Origin: Anarhynchus alexandrinus
Lineage: Eukaryota; Chordata; Aves; Charadriiformes; Charadriidae
Assembly (NCBI GenBank): GCA_008711295.1
Contig: VUYV01000192.1
Span: 1,390,269 to 1,454,268 of the forward strand
Direction: 5' to 3'
DNA length: 64,000 bases
The notes beneath the pieces are model-generated. The model had not been told where the DNA came from and searched no databases. It was given only the letters and a program-made list of their open reading frames with translations. Both the position numbers and the translations under genes were made by a program. Below are positions 31,499 to 43,134 of the stretch, piece after piece; position 1 is the stretch's first letter; every line of letters starts with the position of its first letter.

Positions 31499-34400
31499 AA
31501 TGCTGCAGTGAAGTGATTACATTTTGCGGCACCTAAAATGCTTTTATCAAAGGATGACTTGACAAGACATCACGATAGCTAAATGCTTAGGACTGAATGT
31601 CAATCAAAAACTTACATGTATTATTCAAGGTGCAGCCTGAGCTTCAGCTAGGCAAAGGGAAAACACCAAAGGCTTATGGAGAGTGTGTTTGTGAAAAGAC
31701 ATGAGCTATCTTTTGCAATCTAAGTACATTCATTCTGCTTCTTGGGCTAGACGCGTCGGGTGTGACTTTACCAACCGCATAAGGAATGAATTTGACCCAT
31801 AGTGTCTTATTTAGGAGGTGGGGGTAAATACGTCTTCTAGGCATGGTGGGATTGCACGACTCAGTCAGGGCTGCAGAGGTTTCCAGCAGCTAATGGCTGC
31901 CAGTTGTAGTATGCAGTAAAAGAAATAGCTGCCATCATGCAAATGTCTTTTCTTTCCAACAAGAAGGCAAGAACAACTGAGATGTGATTCAGATTTAGCA
32001 CAGTGATCCACCATTTGAATGCTCCCACACCAAGGGATACTCTCTACCAGCAGGAAGTTATATCCCCACCCCAACATTTTGAAGCCCTAACACAATCCAA
32101 GACCACGTAACTTACCCATTCAGCACCTCAGCACACATCCCAGTCCTCAGTTTCTCTGGGATGGCCAGGAAATCAAGAGCCCATATTTTCAATGGTTCCC
32201 AAAGACCTGGTGAAGCTTTTTTAAGTGACTAGCTCTCTGTACACACACTTGGCTGCCGACCACAGCAATGGTCGTCAAGAAGACGCAAGTCCTGTTCAGG
32301 AGTAGGATGTGCCACTGAAACCACCACTGATTTTTTTCCATCATCAGAACTGTATAAAAGGCATGAGCCTTATGTTCAGTCCTGTAAAACACCAGAATAT
32401 CAGTCTCAAGCCTGAACAGCAGAAACAGCATTCCTACAACAAATGAACAGCTAGAAGAGACAATTAATGTATCTCTATGCCTTTATGCATGTACACATAC
32501 ACATGCTCTCTAATTGTGTCAGTGTCCTAAGGGTTACACGGCTCAGAAGCCAGGGAGATACACATTACACAGTCCAAGACTGGCCTTTGTAAAATTCCCA
32601 GTCATTCCATTGGCATTCTTTCCTACAAACCTCTCGGAGCATCTGACACAAAGTTATTCATTTTACTATGGAAGTGATCAAAATAGTGGCAAAATGATGT
32701 GGCAAAATGATGTGACAAAGAGTCAGGCAAGGAATCAATGGCAGCACAGAGCCCAGCCTTGGGAATAACCCACCACCGGTCACATGAAGAGGAGGAACAC
32801 GTACTTTCACTCCTTCCCTCTGTGTGGCCCAGCTGAAATATGGGGCATCACCTGAGAAAAGGACAGGGTCAAATTATTGCACTGTTAAAACCAGGAGTGA
32901 AACAAAGGTAAACACAGCCTCATGCTTGATCTGCCATCTCCTTGCAACTGTCTAATTGCCTTCCATACCCAAAGGGTTTGCAAGGCAAGAGTGGGAGCAG
33001 AATAAGAGAGACCTGCCTTAAAGATGTTAAATATACCTATTAAGGGGGAGAAAAGCAAATTTTCCTATAGGGCACATGTGGCAATTAATCCTTTCAACGG
33101 GAAGACCTCCCTTGTGCTTCCAACATTAGCACCAGCTACGTTACACAACTCTATTTACACCTTTAGTTAATATGAATGAGCAGTTACCATAGTAATTATT
33201 ACATTTTACGATGTACATCATAAAGTTCCTGATACAGTTAAGAGATAGGGTCAGTGTTTAAGCTTAGCTCAGCATTTAGCAAGCTTTCCTTCCTAGATGT
33301 TTTGATTGCTTAGGAAAGCCTTCAACCTCTACAACATAATGAAGGACTGGAAAGCTGTAGGGTAATTCGAAGGAGAAGGGGTGTGCATGAGGATATGTGC
33401 ACTATTATAAAGCTCAATAAATAATCATGTGAAATCACTGGCGTTTAGGACCCTCCAGAGAGGAGCTTTCCCAGCCGACTCCTGATCCTTCATACCCTGA
33501 GTAATTCCAGATTAAATCCACTGACTTTGTGCAAGTGTACGTGACATCAGAAACCCGCCATGTATTTCCAAAACCCACGTTAATTGGCTCCAGACAGCGG
33601 CAAGGGGGTTGTACATGGCTACAACTGTAGGGCTTCAGCTCCTCCATCCCCAGTGTGGCTCAGAGGGAAAGCGGTGCAGTGCACAAACGGCCAGACCTGT
33701 GGGAATGATGTAAGATGTCTTCCACTTGCATTTTATTGAGAGAGCCCATAAAATTCAAAATCCAGCTGTGCACGTTGGTTCAGTCTGCCTATTAAAAGGG
33801 CGGCATTTTCTCATGCCTATGATTGATATGGTTTTAGGCACATCTGTGTACTCACTTAAGCCCCTTCCCTCCACCCTCTCCATCTCAAGCGACTGCGTAG
33901 ACATGAAAAGTGGGAATTTGTCTTTTGTACGTGAGGGTATAAAAGGCTTCTTGACTTCCACTGAAGGACAATAAGTGGTGGTTCACTTTGATTCCCTCTC
34001 AATGCTAATTTTACCTTAGTTTTACCCAGGGAAAACACGGAAGCCCAGCACCAGGATAATCAGCCCTTTTTCTTTCTTAACCTCTAAGGCGCAGGAAAAG
34101 GCAGCTTGGTAAAGTGACCTGGACACATGTTACAATAGATAATCAATGGCTCTAGTAAAATGCACGTGAAAGCATTTCAAGCCCACATTTCAGTAAACAT
34201 TCTCCAGAATCTGTGCCTATTTATCAAACATGAATGCGCTTTTCAGGATGAGGATCTCATTTCCCCCTGGTGTTTTTGTTCCAAAAATAATTGGAAGTGA
34301 CAATACAGAGAAAGATGATATTTCAACTTCATGTTTAAAATAAATATAAGGCTGTCATCAGAGCTGAGCTGTCTTGTGAAGATCCCTCTCGCAGGAGTCA

Positions 34401-35399
34401 ACAGGCAGCTCTGCTGATAGAGAATCGTGTTCCATTATTGATTAGCTTTTAAGTTCTTGTTACATATTAGATTAGGATCGCTGTATGCATAGGGAATGAA
34501 TAGCCCAATTACAGTCTAAAATAGCTCATCTCAAAGTGGTTTAGGATTTTGATATTATAGAAAGAATTTTAAGGAAATTACAGGATTTATTAAGAAAGCC
34601 TTCAAGGCAGATATTTACATTTTTATTGCACGGCTTTTCAGGATGGGGAGGGCAAAATATCCCTCCTTTATTACATACAAGGCTGGTTTTAGCTCCCTCC
34701 CAATTAGCTTTTTAAAACTTTGGGAGTTAGGGGTTTGCTATATTTGGTTTTTTTTCTGTGCAGAAAGTACCATACTAAGCAGCCCCAGAGTTACACCTCT
34801 GGGCTCCCCCAGTTTAAAGGAGAGCACCCTACACCGAAACGTGCACCGGGCTCTGCTCTCAGCGCTGCTGCGACACGCCAGGGCAGTGATGGTTCTCAGC
34901 AGACAGTGGCATTCGGACACTCAGAACCTGTTATTTCTTACCCTTTTGTGCAGAAGGAAACTAGCGATGGTGCTAGAACAGTCCCAGGTCCCTGAAGGTG
35001 GCCCTCAAGGGTACTGAGTATTGACCACGAGTAACTTGGAGTAGACTCAGGGCTGCTCAAGCACGTCCCAGCTCCCAGCAAAGGCGCTGATCCCGGTGCC
35101 CAGGGATCTTGTGGATATGGGACCAGCACTCTCACAATACAGTGTTCCTGAAAGCATGGCTTAATCTGCTTTCATGTTGCCGATTTTTATGACTGGAGCA
35201 ATACTAGGGATTTATGCTTGATTTTCAAAACCAACCAATTTATTTTTTTGCTAAAATCTGGCAACCTCGAGGCCAAGAAATTTTCAAGCCTCGCGTAAGC
35301 AAAGCCATAGCTGATGTAGTCTGGTGTTGGTGATATCCCTCTTCAGGCAGGAGGTGGGACCTCGACCTCCAGTTGGTGTTTTGTTGTCCTTGCAGACGC
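31499..35399. other. Intergenic, no gene seen
   Basis: This stretch has ordinary composition with no long open frame. A 13-base tandem repeat (gtggcaaaatgat, twice, 32686-32711) is followed by a degenerate third start. The part at 34.3-34.64 kb is AT-rich with TTGATTAGCTTTTAAG-like homeodomain cores and could be a regulatory block. Confidence 0.6.
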
Positions 35400-35830
35400 A
35401 CTGGAAGGCCTGGGGGCTGCCCTGGGGAGAGGCGAGGGCTGCCCATGGCTGTGTCACAGCTCCCCGGCCCTGCCAGGGGACACATCAGCACGGCTGGCCA
35501 TGTCCCACGGCGGGGCTGCCGAGCAGAGGAAGGAGAGCGGCAGCAGCACTGCATCCGAAATGCCAGAGGCACCAGTCCGGCCGCAGGGGAGCGTGAAGCA
35601 GGAGTCAATGGTGTGTATCGCACTCGGCACGCGAGCCTTGACAGGATGGACTGCCGGCATGATTTAGGGCCACCTGCGGTACCTCCGAGAGACGCCAGCC
35701 TTGGGGACTGCGGGAAGGTGGCGGAGAAAGAGCTGCTTCCCACTCCCGCTGACACACACACGCGCACAGAGCCACGCCACCCTCCGCACTGCCTCACAAC
35801 ACGAGTTTTAGCGCCAGCTTTAAAGACCCC
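35400..35830. promoter_or_regulatory. Weak-to-moderate CpG island
   Basis: By hand count about 28 CpGs fall in 420 bases of GC-rich sequence, clearly above the surrounding level. Both strands stay open for more than 200 codons here (plus 35373-36089, minus 35240-35875). That is a property of GC-rich DNA with few TAA/TAG/TGA, and the two proteins overlap and have no recognisable domains. It could be a promoter of an unannotated transcript or simply a GC-rich patch. Confidence 0.45.
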
Positions 35831-37898
35831 AAATGTGAAAAAACGTTTTTTTGTAATTCTCCAAAACATAGTCATCCTTCATTTCACAACAAAATATAGT
35901 TTTGGGGTGAGTAGGTGCAGAAGCCCAAACTCAAGCCTCGACTCTCCATATCCACTCATCGCAGTGCCGACAATATTGCATTTCACAGTTTTCATTCCGT
36001 ATAAACACCCAGAACATTTAGGTACAGAAAATAACCACTCTTTTTTCTACAGAGAATTTCCAGCCTTCAGCAAGGTGGAAGAGTTTTAAAAATTGATCTG
36101 ACTTTCCCTCAAATTTGCCTAATTAATCATTCCCTTCACAGGTTAATCTCCCGTATGAGACAAGCGCTGACCACATCTCCAACAAAGCATGGAAAAGGTC
36201 ACCAGAAATAGATTTCCAAGGCCTTGAAGGGACTCTGTGGGCAAATGGTTGCCACTATGCAACACTGCAAAAGTGTGATTAAGGATCAAAGGTGGGAGAG
36301 CTGCGTGACTCCAGGATCATTGCCAATGAAAAACTGGAGCAAAAACATTTAGTAAGTACTCCAGGCCCACTGACTCACCCTTTGGAAGGTAATACATTAA
36401 ATCTTTAGAGGAAAGTTCTGCTCACCCAGTCGTATAATATTTATATTAGTCTGCTGCATAGGAAGGCCAAGCACCCTTACTTTTGCATGGTTGCAAGCAA
36501 TGTAAGCACCCAGAAGGCTTTTCTTCAAGAGTGAAAGTCCAAGTCCTCATATATATGTGTGCACACAAGGTCACACTGGCTGCTCAGGTCAGATATCTCG
36601 CTTTCTCACCCTTCTCACCGCATGCTAAGATATCACTCATGAATTTACAATGCCTTTCCAAATAAGGACCAATTCTGTGAGGTGGTGAGTACAGTAGTTT
36701 ACTCCAGGAAAGTGTTTTTTGAACTGAGACTGCCCACACGTGTTTAAAATTAAACAGGCTCAGGACAAATTGCCTTATGCCCTGCAGATGAACACTTGCT
36801 GGCTGTGAAATCCAAGATACAGTCTTAATAGACGTCTGTTCCACTTTGTGCACATCTGCAGTCTAATAGGGAAATCTATAGCTTCACGCAGGAAAAGTAC
36901 AGCTGAACTTAGCAGGAAAGCAGGTTGGCTTGAGCCCATGCAGCTATTTTTTGAACCTGGGGACACTCCTATCTCGAGTGCATGGGCATGGCTGCAGATC
37001 CCAATGAATGGGTAGTGGCCATGCCAGAAGGAGCCAAAATAAATTACATGGACTAAATGAGAGCTGGATCGACCACTTGTTCTCCAGTTCTACAAGTTCA
37101 AAGTGATCCTTGGCCCAGGACGCTATGGGAGGAAATGCCTTCAGAAGGGCATCCTTCTGGGTTTGCAGGGTTTGCATCCTGCTCCTGCTGCAGGGAATGG
37201 GAATTTTACCATTTTGTCTATCAAGAAAGGCCAGCCATTAGCAGAAAGTCCTACCTGAGGTGCTAGTTGGCAGATCAGACTGAGCAGGTAAAACAAGGCA
37301 GTTAGTGCCTTTCTTTTTTCCAGGCTGATGAAAAGTAGAGGGAGCATATCTGCATGGCGACACAGAGCTCAGCGCAGGGGTGTCCAGACATGTGGAAATG
37401 TGAATCGGTAAGTCCAAGTCTGGAAACCACCAGCCTCGACTGACCAGCTCAAAACTTGAACGTACGGAGGAAAGCAGAGCTCATTAGCTGAGCTGCGAAC
37501 ACCTCATCAGCGCCAAGCAGGCTGCGGATTGCCCACACGGGTGCCGTGCCACGCACTGCCCGACTCTCCCCACGCAGCCCCAGGCAGGGACGTCCTCCTG
37601 CTGCTTTGGTGTCCTGCACAGTGTCCTGCACGGGGACTGCGCCAAAGCTCCCGTGCCACGGCATGCTCCAGAAGCTGCTCCATCCCTCAGCATCTCTGTT
37701 AGTCCCTCCAGTCTTGTGCCTAATATCCCTTTACTTAGCCTACAGTGAGGACGATTTCTGTTAGACAATACAACTTTTTCAAGCAAACAGACCAAGCTGA
37801 CAAGTGCATAACGGATGCACTTAACTCTCATTAGAGCACCATGTCTTCCACAGTCTACATGGTCCACCATCTACATTAAATAACTTCCTTCAGTTAAA
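35831..37898. other. Intergenic, no gene seen
   Basis: The sequence is AT-rich just after the CpG-rich patch, then of ordinary composition. No repeats of note and no coding signal are visible; open frames at 37449-37870 (minus) and 37546-37764 (plus) overlap each other and have no family resemblance. Confidence 0.6.
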
Positions 37899-38083
37899 CA
37901 TGGAATCACGGAATTTTCAGAGTTGGAAGGGACCTCTAGAGATCATCTAGTCCAACTCCCCTGCCAAAGCAGGATTGCCCAGAGCACATCACTCAGGACT
38001 GCATCCAGGCGGGTCTTGAAAGTCTCCAGAGAAGGGGATTCCACAACCTCCCTGGGCAGCCTGTGCCAGGCTATCACCCTACA
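37899..38083 (-). mobile_element. CR1 LINE 3'-end fragment, minus orientation
   Basis: Read on the plus strand it begins catggaatcacgg, the complement of the CR1 terminal octamers. It continues agttggaagggacctctaga, gatcatctagtccaactccc, gtcttgaaagtctccagaga and cacaacctccctgggcagcc. This is the standard bird CR1 3' UTR and end of ORF2 region. It is 5'-truncated, as most CR1 copies are, and it is the best preserved of the three here. The truncation point is near 38083. Confidence 0.92.
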
Positions 38084-38187
38084 CATGTACAACACATGTA
38101 CAATACTTACCTGTCCAAGTGGAGACACTACTTACTTTGTTTTTAATTGTACATTTTGCAGCCTTTAAGCAACACCAGAATGCTCCC

Positions 38188-38265
38188 TTATTATTATTAT
38201 TATTATTATAACAATAACTATTATTATTAATTATTGCTATTGCTATTGCTACTGCTATCGCTATT
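38188..38265 (+). repeat. Compound microsatellite (TTA)n then (GCTATT)5
   Basis: A TTA/ATT trinucleotide run (38188-38234, interrupted by acaataac) passes directly into five hexamers of GCTATT with two single-base variants (38236-38265). The compound array creates Asn-rich and Ala/Ile-repeat open frames on the minus strand that are not genes. Confidence 0.9.
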
Positions 38266-39039
38266 ACCACCTTATGCTTAGAAATGTTTCTTTGCTTTCC
38301 GTTACCTCGGTAAAACAAGAACAATTATGCAGCTTCATCCATTTCTCTGAAGGGCTATGGAAAAAGGTCGCTTTCAAGAAAAAAAATGGTAATTTTTTAC
38401 AAATACATAAAACAAAATACTCAAGGCATTTTTGAGATGCATTCTCACATATTGCTGAAATTACACACAATGTGTGAAAATTTGCATAACAAATGTGACA
38501 AGATGGTTACTTAAGGGACTGAAACAGAAGGAATAAAATATATATTAGATACCTCAGCTCTCATTAATTATTATTCTGAATGAGAAATAATGCCAGGAGC
38601 AAGAGGGGTGCCAGGAGAAGCGGTGGGGAAATATATTATCATGTATTTAAGAACCTTTAAAAGGTATAATAATAATTAGGAAATTATTGCACTACTGATC
38701 TTTTTTAGTAGCAGAGCAGCCACCTGTTCACACTTTTATTAATTGCTTGCTTGCCTCTTCCTTAAAGATGGTCTGTGAAGATCGTTAAAGGAAAAGCTAC
38801 CTGAGTAGAAAGGAAGAGAAAAAATTCATGTTGTGCAGGGGAAAAAAAAAATCCCTATAAAATTCATAACTTTAATTAAGAGTCACATGTGAAAAGGCAG
38901 TACTATTTTAAGACTGGTTTATAGCAAAACATAATTTGGCTTCAAACAATAGCGACGGAAGAGAGTGGATATTATTATTATTATTGATTTTGCTAATTTG
39001 CTCCAAATGCCCTGCCTAAAATATTGCTGGCGCAGAAAT
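38266..39039. other. Intergenic AT-rich stretch
   Basis: The stretch is AT-rich with many ATTAAT and TAATTA-type cores (tctcattaattattattctg near 38.56 kb, aataataattaggaaattat near 38.67 kb, ttttattaattgcttgcttg near 38.74 kb). It has a short ATT run at 38970-38985. No coding signal is seen. It adjoins the CpG-rich block at 39.05 kb and could be part of one regulatory region. Confidence 0.5.
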
Positions 39040-39049
39040 TTAGTTAAGG

Positions 39050-39430
39050 CAGCTCTGTGGGGCTCGCTCAGCACCGGGCGCCCGCGAAGGCGGTGGCCGC
39101 AGGAGGTCCGGTCTCCTCCGGCAGCGCCCCGGGCTCAGCTGCGGCAGCGCATGGCTTCAGACAACATCCCCCGGGCGAAGTTGTTGCTAAGCTGGAAAAC
39201 TGCAGCCTTCCTATTTCGGGAGATAATGCCGGTTAATGTATGTTTGTTGTCAGACACACATTCATCTCCTGAATTACACCGCTACGTGCTCGTGAGTGTT
39301 GCAGGAGCCCCCACCCCTGCCCGCCTGCGGACGGAGATGAAAGCGCAGAGGGGTCCTGTTGCTGGATTGATCCCCTCCCCGCTGCTGCGGAAAGGTGCGC
39401 GCCACGGCAGAATCACTGGGGGCGTTTGAG
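39050..39430. promoter_or_regulatory. CpG-rich block with dense core (39061-39180)
   Basis: The core 120 bases carry about 15 CpGs (for example gggcgcccgcgaaggcggtg), and a thinner scatter continues to about 39.43 kb. It is short for an island, and stands out sharply between AT-rich flanks. A plus-strand frame of 154 codons (38965-39429) spans it but begins in the ATT microsatellite and shows no domain. Possible uses are a small promoter or an enhancer with a CpG-rich core. Confidence 0.4.
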
Positions 39431-41431
39431 CACACCATGCGCCATAATTATGGCAAGCAATTTCGCAAGCATTTCTCATCATCCCCTTCTTTAGGCTTTG
39501 AAACATTTATGCTTTTTCTGTATGAAAACAGAGAAATCCATTTTTTCTATCAACCTCTTTCCTCCAGGCCTCCCATGGAAGCAGCACAGGATTTCCTATT
39601 TGCTCCTTCCTGCAGTCAGATCTTGTCTTGGGTTTCCCCAGAGGTTTTGTCTTGGCCTTCCCTGGAATTACCACCTCCCACAGACAGCAGCATGGCTTAA
39701 ACACAAAAGTCTGTGTCCGTTTTCCCCATTAGTCTTCCTTATGTTTCTTTTTCTGTTCCCTCTCTTCAACGTTTTCTCTCCCAGCTGCACCATTTGGAGG
39801 TTATTTCCTCACTGTTTGTCCTTGGGAAACACTTTGGAGGGCTGCTCCTCTGCCTGTGTGCTCCATCTAGGAGCTTCTGAACTCAAACACGAGTCCAGCG
39901 GGCCACAGTGCAGGCACCTCCAGCTGTCCCATACCATTGTCCTAGTCCACCCTTACATGGGAGATGGATAAAGTAAGCTCAGTATGGTCACAAATAGGCG
40001 ACAGAACAAAACCTGCTATGCAGTGGCACTCCTAGCTTGGCAAAGACCTGTTACCGTTCCTCATCCTCCTGGAAATAACTCCATTCCCTGACATCTCTTC
40101 CCACTTTTAAGCCGGACAGCTGGGGCAGGCAAGCTGGAGGGTGAAGGAGGTGGTCAGGGAGACAAAACACTTTGCACAGGGTCCTCAGATGGTAAAAGAC
40201 AGAGAAGGTGCCGGTTAATTGTGTCGTTGCGTGATCCAACTGTGCGGGGACCCGTGTCTTCTCTCTGGGCTCCATGGCATGGCTGTGAGCCCTCGCCCCC
40301 TGCCACGGCCCCGTGCTACACTTGGCACTCACACCAGCGTGAGCGATGGGCAGCGGTTCACTAGCAGGGCAGACGTTTGCACGCTGCAACACGGGAGCAG
40401 CACGACTCCGTGTCAGAGGGCTAGAAATGGAGCTTCATTGCGTCTGCCTCCCATGCTGTACGTGAGTGCGGCAGTTAGTAAAAGCTAAATCCATCTAAAA
40501 TCATTTTAAGAGGGAAAATAAGGCCCTTTCTGGGGATATTATTTATAAGTCATGTTTTACTCTGCCATTAATATACTTTTGGAATGCATGAGAGCTCCTT
40601 GCACCCAAGGCAGGTAATAATGGTCTATTAAAAGACACCATCTCTGTTGCCTAATGCTCTATCAAAGGTTCATTGATGAAAATAGCCATCTGACTGCTCT
40701 CATCAGCTTTAAGGAATTCCATAAAAGAATGAAATATGCTTTCCTCATAATTGCTTTTGTATAAGATTTATGACAACGAGAGTAACGGATAAACCGGGCA
40801 CTTGCTGGACAAGACTCAGATTTAAGATGTGCCAATGCAAATGAGAAAGTGTCCAACTAAGAGATGCGTTTCTTGGAAGAAATTTGCGTGTGTTTGCAAG
40901 AGCCACAAGTTCCCACATACACCTGCTACATTCACTGCTGGTGTAAACACATACAGCTCCAGTGAGGCCAAAGGTACTGCATCGGCTTGCTCTAGTGGCA
41001 AATTTGGATCTCAGAGGCCAGCCACCTGAACAGGTCATAGCTGAGAAGAGGACCTTGACAGCATCTGGAAGATGTCCTGGGTGTAACTATACAGCTGATT
41101 AAGCAGTAGCATGTTCTTTTGCCACCTGCACCTGATGCTGTATGTGTCAAGAACATCACATGCTTGGGGAAATAAAAGAAGTCCCTTAATGCCTGGCAGC
41201 AGTGCTCATGCTCCTGCCAACAGTAAAAGTAGCATCAGTGGGAATGGACTGTGTGATTAGTGTAGTGGGATAATTAAAGCCCATTTGCCAGCTATTCATC
41301 TGTCTTAAACAGAGGTGCAATGGTCATTGCTGTGCCTTTTTACCATGACGTCAGTAATATGGTCCTATGCGCTTTTGGCTCCTAGATTACCTAAAGCACA
41401 GGAGTGACAGTAAGGAGGTTCTTCATCTATT
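39431..41431. other. Intergenic, no gene seen; AT-rich block near 40.5 kb
   Basis: Overlapping short open frames in several frames around 39.5-40.4 kb have no domain features. The block at about 40490-40760 is AT-rich with ctgccattaatatacttttg and ttgcctaatgctctatcaaa, and looks like a non-coding regulatory element, on appearance only. Confidence 0.5.
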
Positions 41432-41522
41432 TCCAATTCTGCTATTGGTTTTTGGTGTCACTTTACTTTTTTGTCCTCAACTTTTCCACCTCCAAAATAG
41501 GAATAATAATCCCTTGCCCAAT
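41432..41522 (+). repeat. MIR-like CORE-SINE 3' fragment
   Basis: The order ccaattctgctattggtttt, ggtgtcactttac, tcctcaacttttccacctcc, aaaataggaataataatccc and ttgccc follows the MIR consensus from its middle to its 3' part (CTGTGTGACTTTGG, CCTCAGTTTTCCCATCTG, TAAAATGGGAATAATAA). It is diverged by many point changes. Confidence 0.7.
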
Positions 41523-42856
41523 TTCATTTCCCTTTAGGATCTAATCAGATACCACAGATGTAAGTCTGCTTAAATACTTGTAGACACGCCTGTGTCACTC
41601 TATAGGGTAAGTCACTCACCAAACTCTCACTCAACGCAAACCAATTATTCAGTCATATACAGTGAGGGTCTAAAATTGTTAATGTATGCACATTTCTGAG
41701 GATGTTCCACCTCTATGAGCATTTGACATGCCCACCTATGTGTCCAGGGGCAGCCCAGTCCCACGCAGAAGTTGACAGGAGGTGGTGGACATCAGCTGGT
41801 CAGTGCTAAAAGATGTGAATGATGTGAGATTATACGCTTTTTAGATTTTGAATCTGCCAAAATCTCAGTCTATAGAGATGCGCATACTCTGTCAAGCACT
41901 CTCTCTCTCTCTTTCCATGCTTGCACACAAACACACACACACACACCCATTTTAAGACTTTCAACATACCTACATTTGGGTATTATTTTCACTCAGAAAA
42001 GCCAACAACCAGCATGCAAAATTTTACACCAAAGATTTGAAGCTTGTCAGAGCCATAAGTGAGAGCAGAGTGTAAGAGGGGAAGAACCAGACATTTTGGT
42101 AAGTCAGTACTACTGCCATACTTTTAACACCTTAGTTATTCATTCAGCTTCTCCTTTTTTTTCAGCTAATTACACCAAGAAGACTTTATGGAAACTGTTG
42201 CCAAATGTTTAAAATGAGAGCAGTTCAGTTGTTATTTCATTCCCATGTTACTATGGTAAATTGTACATGCTCACCTCGTGCATTCATTTGTGAACGTTTG
42301 ACGTATCAGTGATTAATTAATATTAATGGCAGAAATCACTTCAAACTTGCTTTATGCTAGAAATCACACACAATCCTGGCTCTAATCACTTGGCACATAA
42401 AGAAACTTTAATTGATAACCCAGGTTTAATATCCATCAGGAATGGATTCTGTAGGAGGAACAGAGCAATGTTCCCTGTAATCATCCTAGAGGAGATAGAA
42501 AGCTTGTTCTACCAACATCAAAGAAGATTAGGCAGCAGAAGCCTGATAGTAAAGTAGCAATTATAGAGGTTTTTTTTTTAATTCTGTGCACCTGCTTCAT
42601 CAAAATAATAGGCATCTTTTAGCAAAATAACCTGAAACTCAGTTCACTGACTTTCAATTATCTGATGCTGGGAAATGCATCTGGAGAGACATGAAAAAAG
42701 GTGATAGACACACAGAAATAAAGAGAAGGGGGAAATTAGAATGAGAGAAAGTATGAGGGCCTGCGTAAGTGGGGGTTATAAATATCCTGTGCCTCGGGCT
42801 GATTATAGAATGGGAATATTTTTGCTGAGTTAGGATTGTGGCATCAGGCACATTTG
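41523..42856. other. Intergenic, microsatellites only
   Basis: This stretch contains a (CT)n run at 41899-41912 and a (CA)n run at 41924-41947. Otherwise it is AT-rich with no coding signal. A segment near 42.36-42.56 kb has a 67-codon open frame without recognisable features. Confidence 0.6.
41899..41947 (+). repeat. (CT)7 and (CA)n microsatellites
   Basis: Seven CT units are separated by 11 bases from a CA run of about 11 units with one interruption. This is ordinary simple-sequence DNA. Confidence 0.9.
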
Positions 42857-42930
42857 ACCAAATCAGTCCCTGGTGGAGTCCCTTTGACTACAGCAAACAG
42901 CTTACACCAGGGACGGATTTGGCTCATTGC
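42857..42930 (+). repeat. Ancient amniote interspersed-repeat fragment (possible)
   Basis: The segment reads accaaatcagtccctggtgg, agtccctttgac, then gcttacaccagggacggatt and tggc. The pairing of 'TTACACCAGGGA.GGATTTGGC' with an upstream 'AGTCCCTTTGAC' matches the same dispersed amniote vocabulary seen at 9.04 kb and in the AFF2 3' UTR. The family name is not certain. Confidence 0.45.
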
Positions 42931-43035
42931 TTTTAAGGGGAATTTTAGGTATCAAACCTTAATGCAAGCAAGGGAAGCATGTGACAGCTTTCCACAAACA
43001 TTTCAGGCTGTATAACTCAAAGCAAAACCAACTAT

Positions 43036-43134
43036 CTTTTGACCTGGTCTAGTGGAAGGTGTCCCTGCCCATGGCAGGGAGTTTGGAACTAGGTGATCTT
43101 TAACATCCCTTCCAAACCATTCTGTGATTCTATG
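43036..43134 (+). mobile_element. CR1 LINE 3'-end fragment, plus orientation
   Basis: The segment contains gacctggtctagtggaaggt, gtccctgcccatggcaggga, gaactaggtgatctttaaca and tcccttccaaaccattctgt, and ends gattctatg. This is the last ~100 bases of a bird CR1, including the terminal octamers. Almost the whole element is missing from its 5' side, the usual result of incomplete reverse transcription. Confidence 0.92.

Noticed and set aside
35240..36089. Opposing 211- and 238-codon open frames
   Set aside because: Long open frames on both strands at once are the signature of GC-rich sequence lacking stops, and neither translation resembles a protein family.
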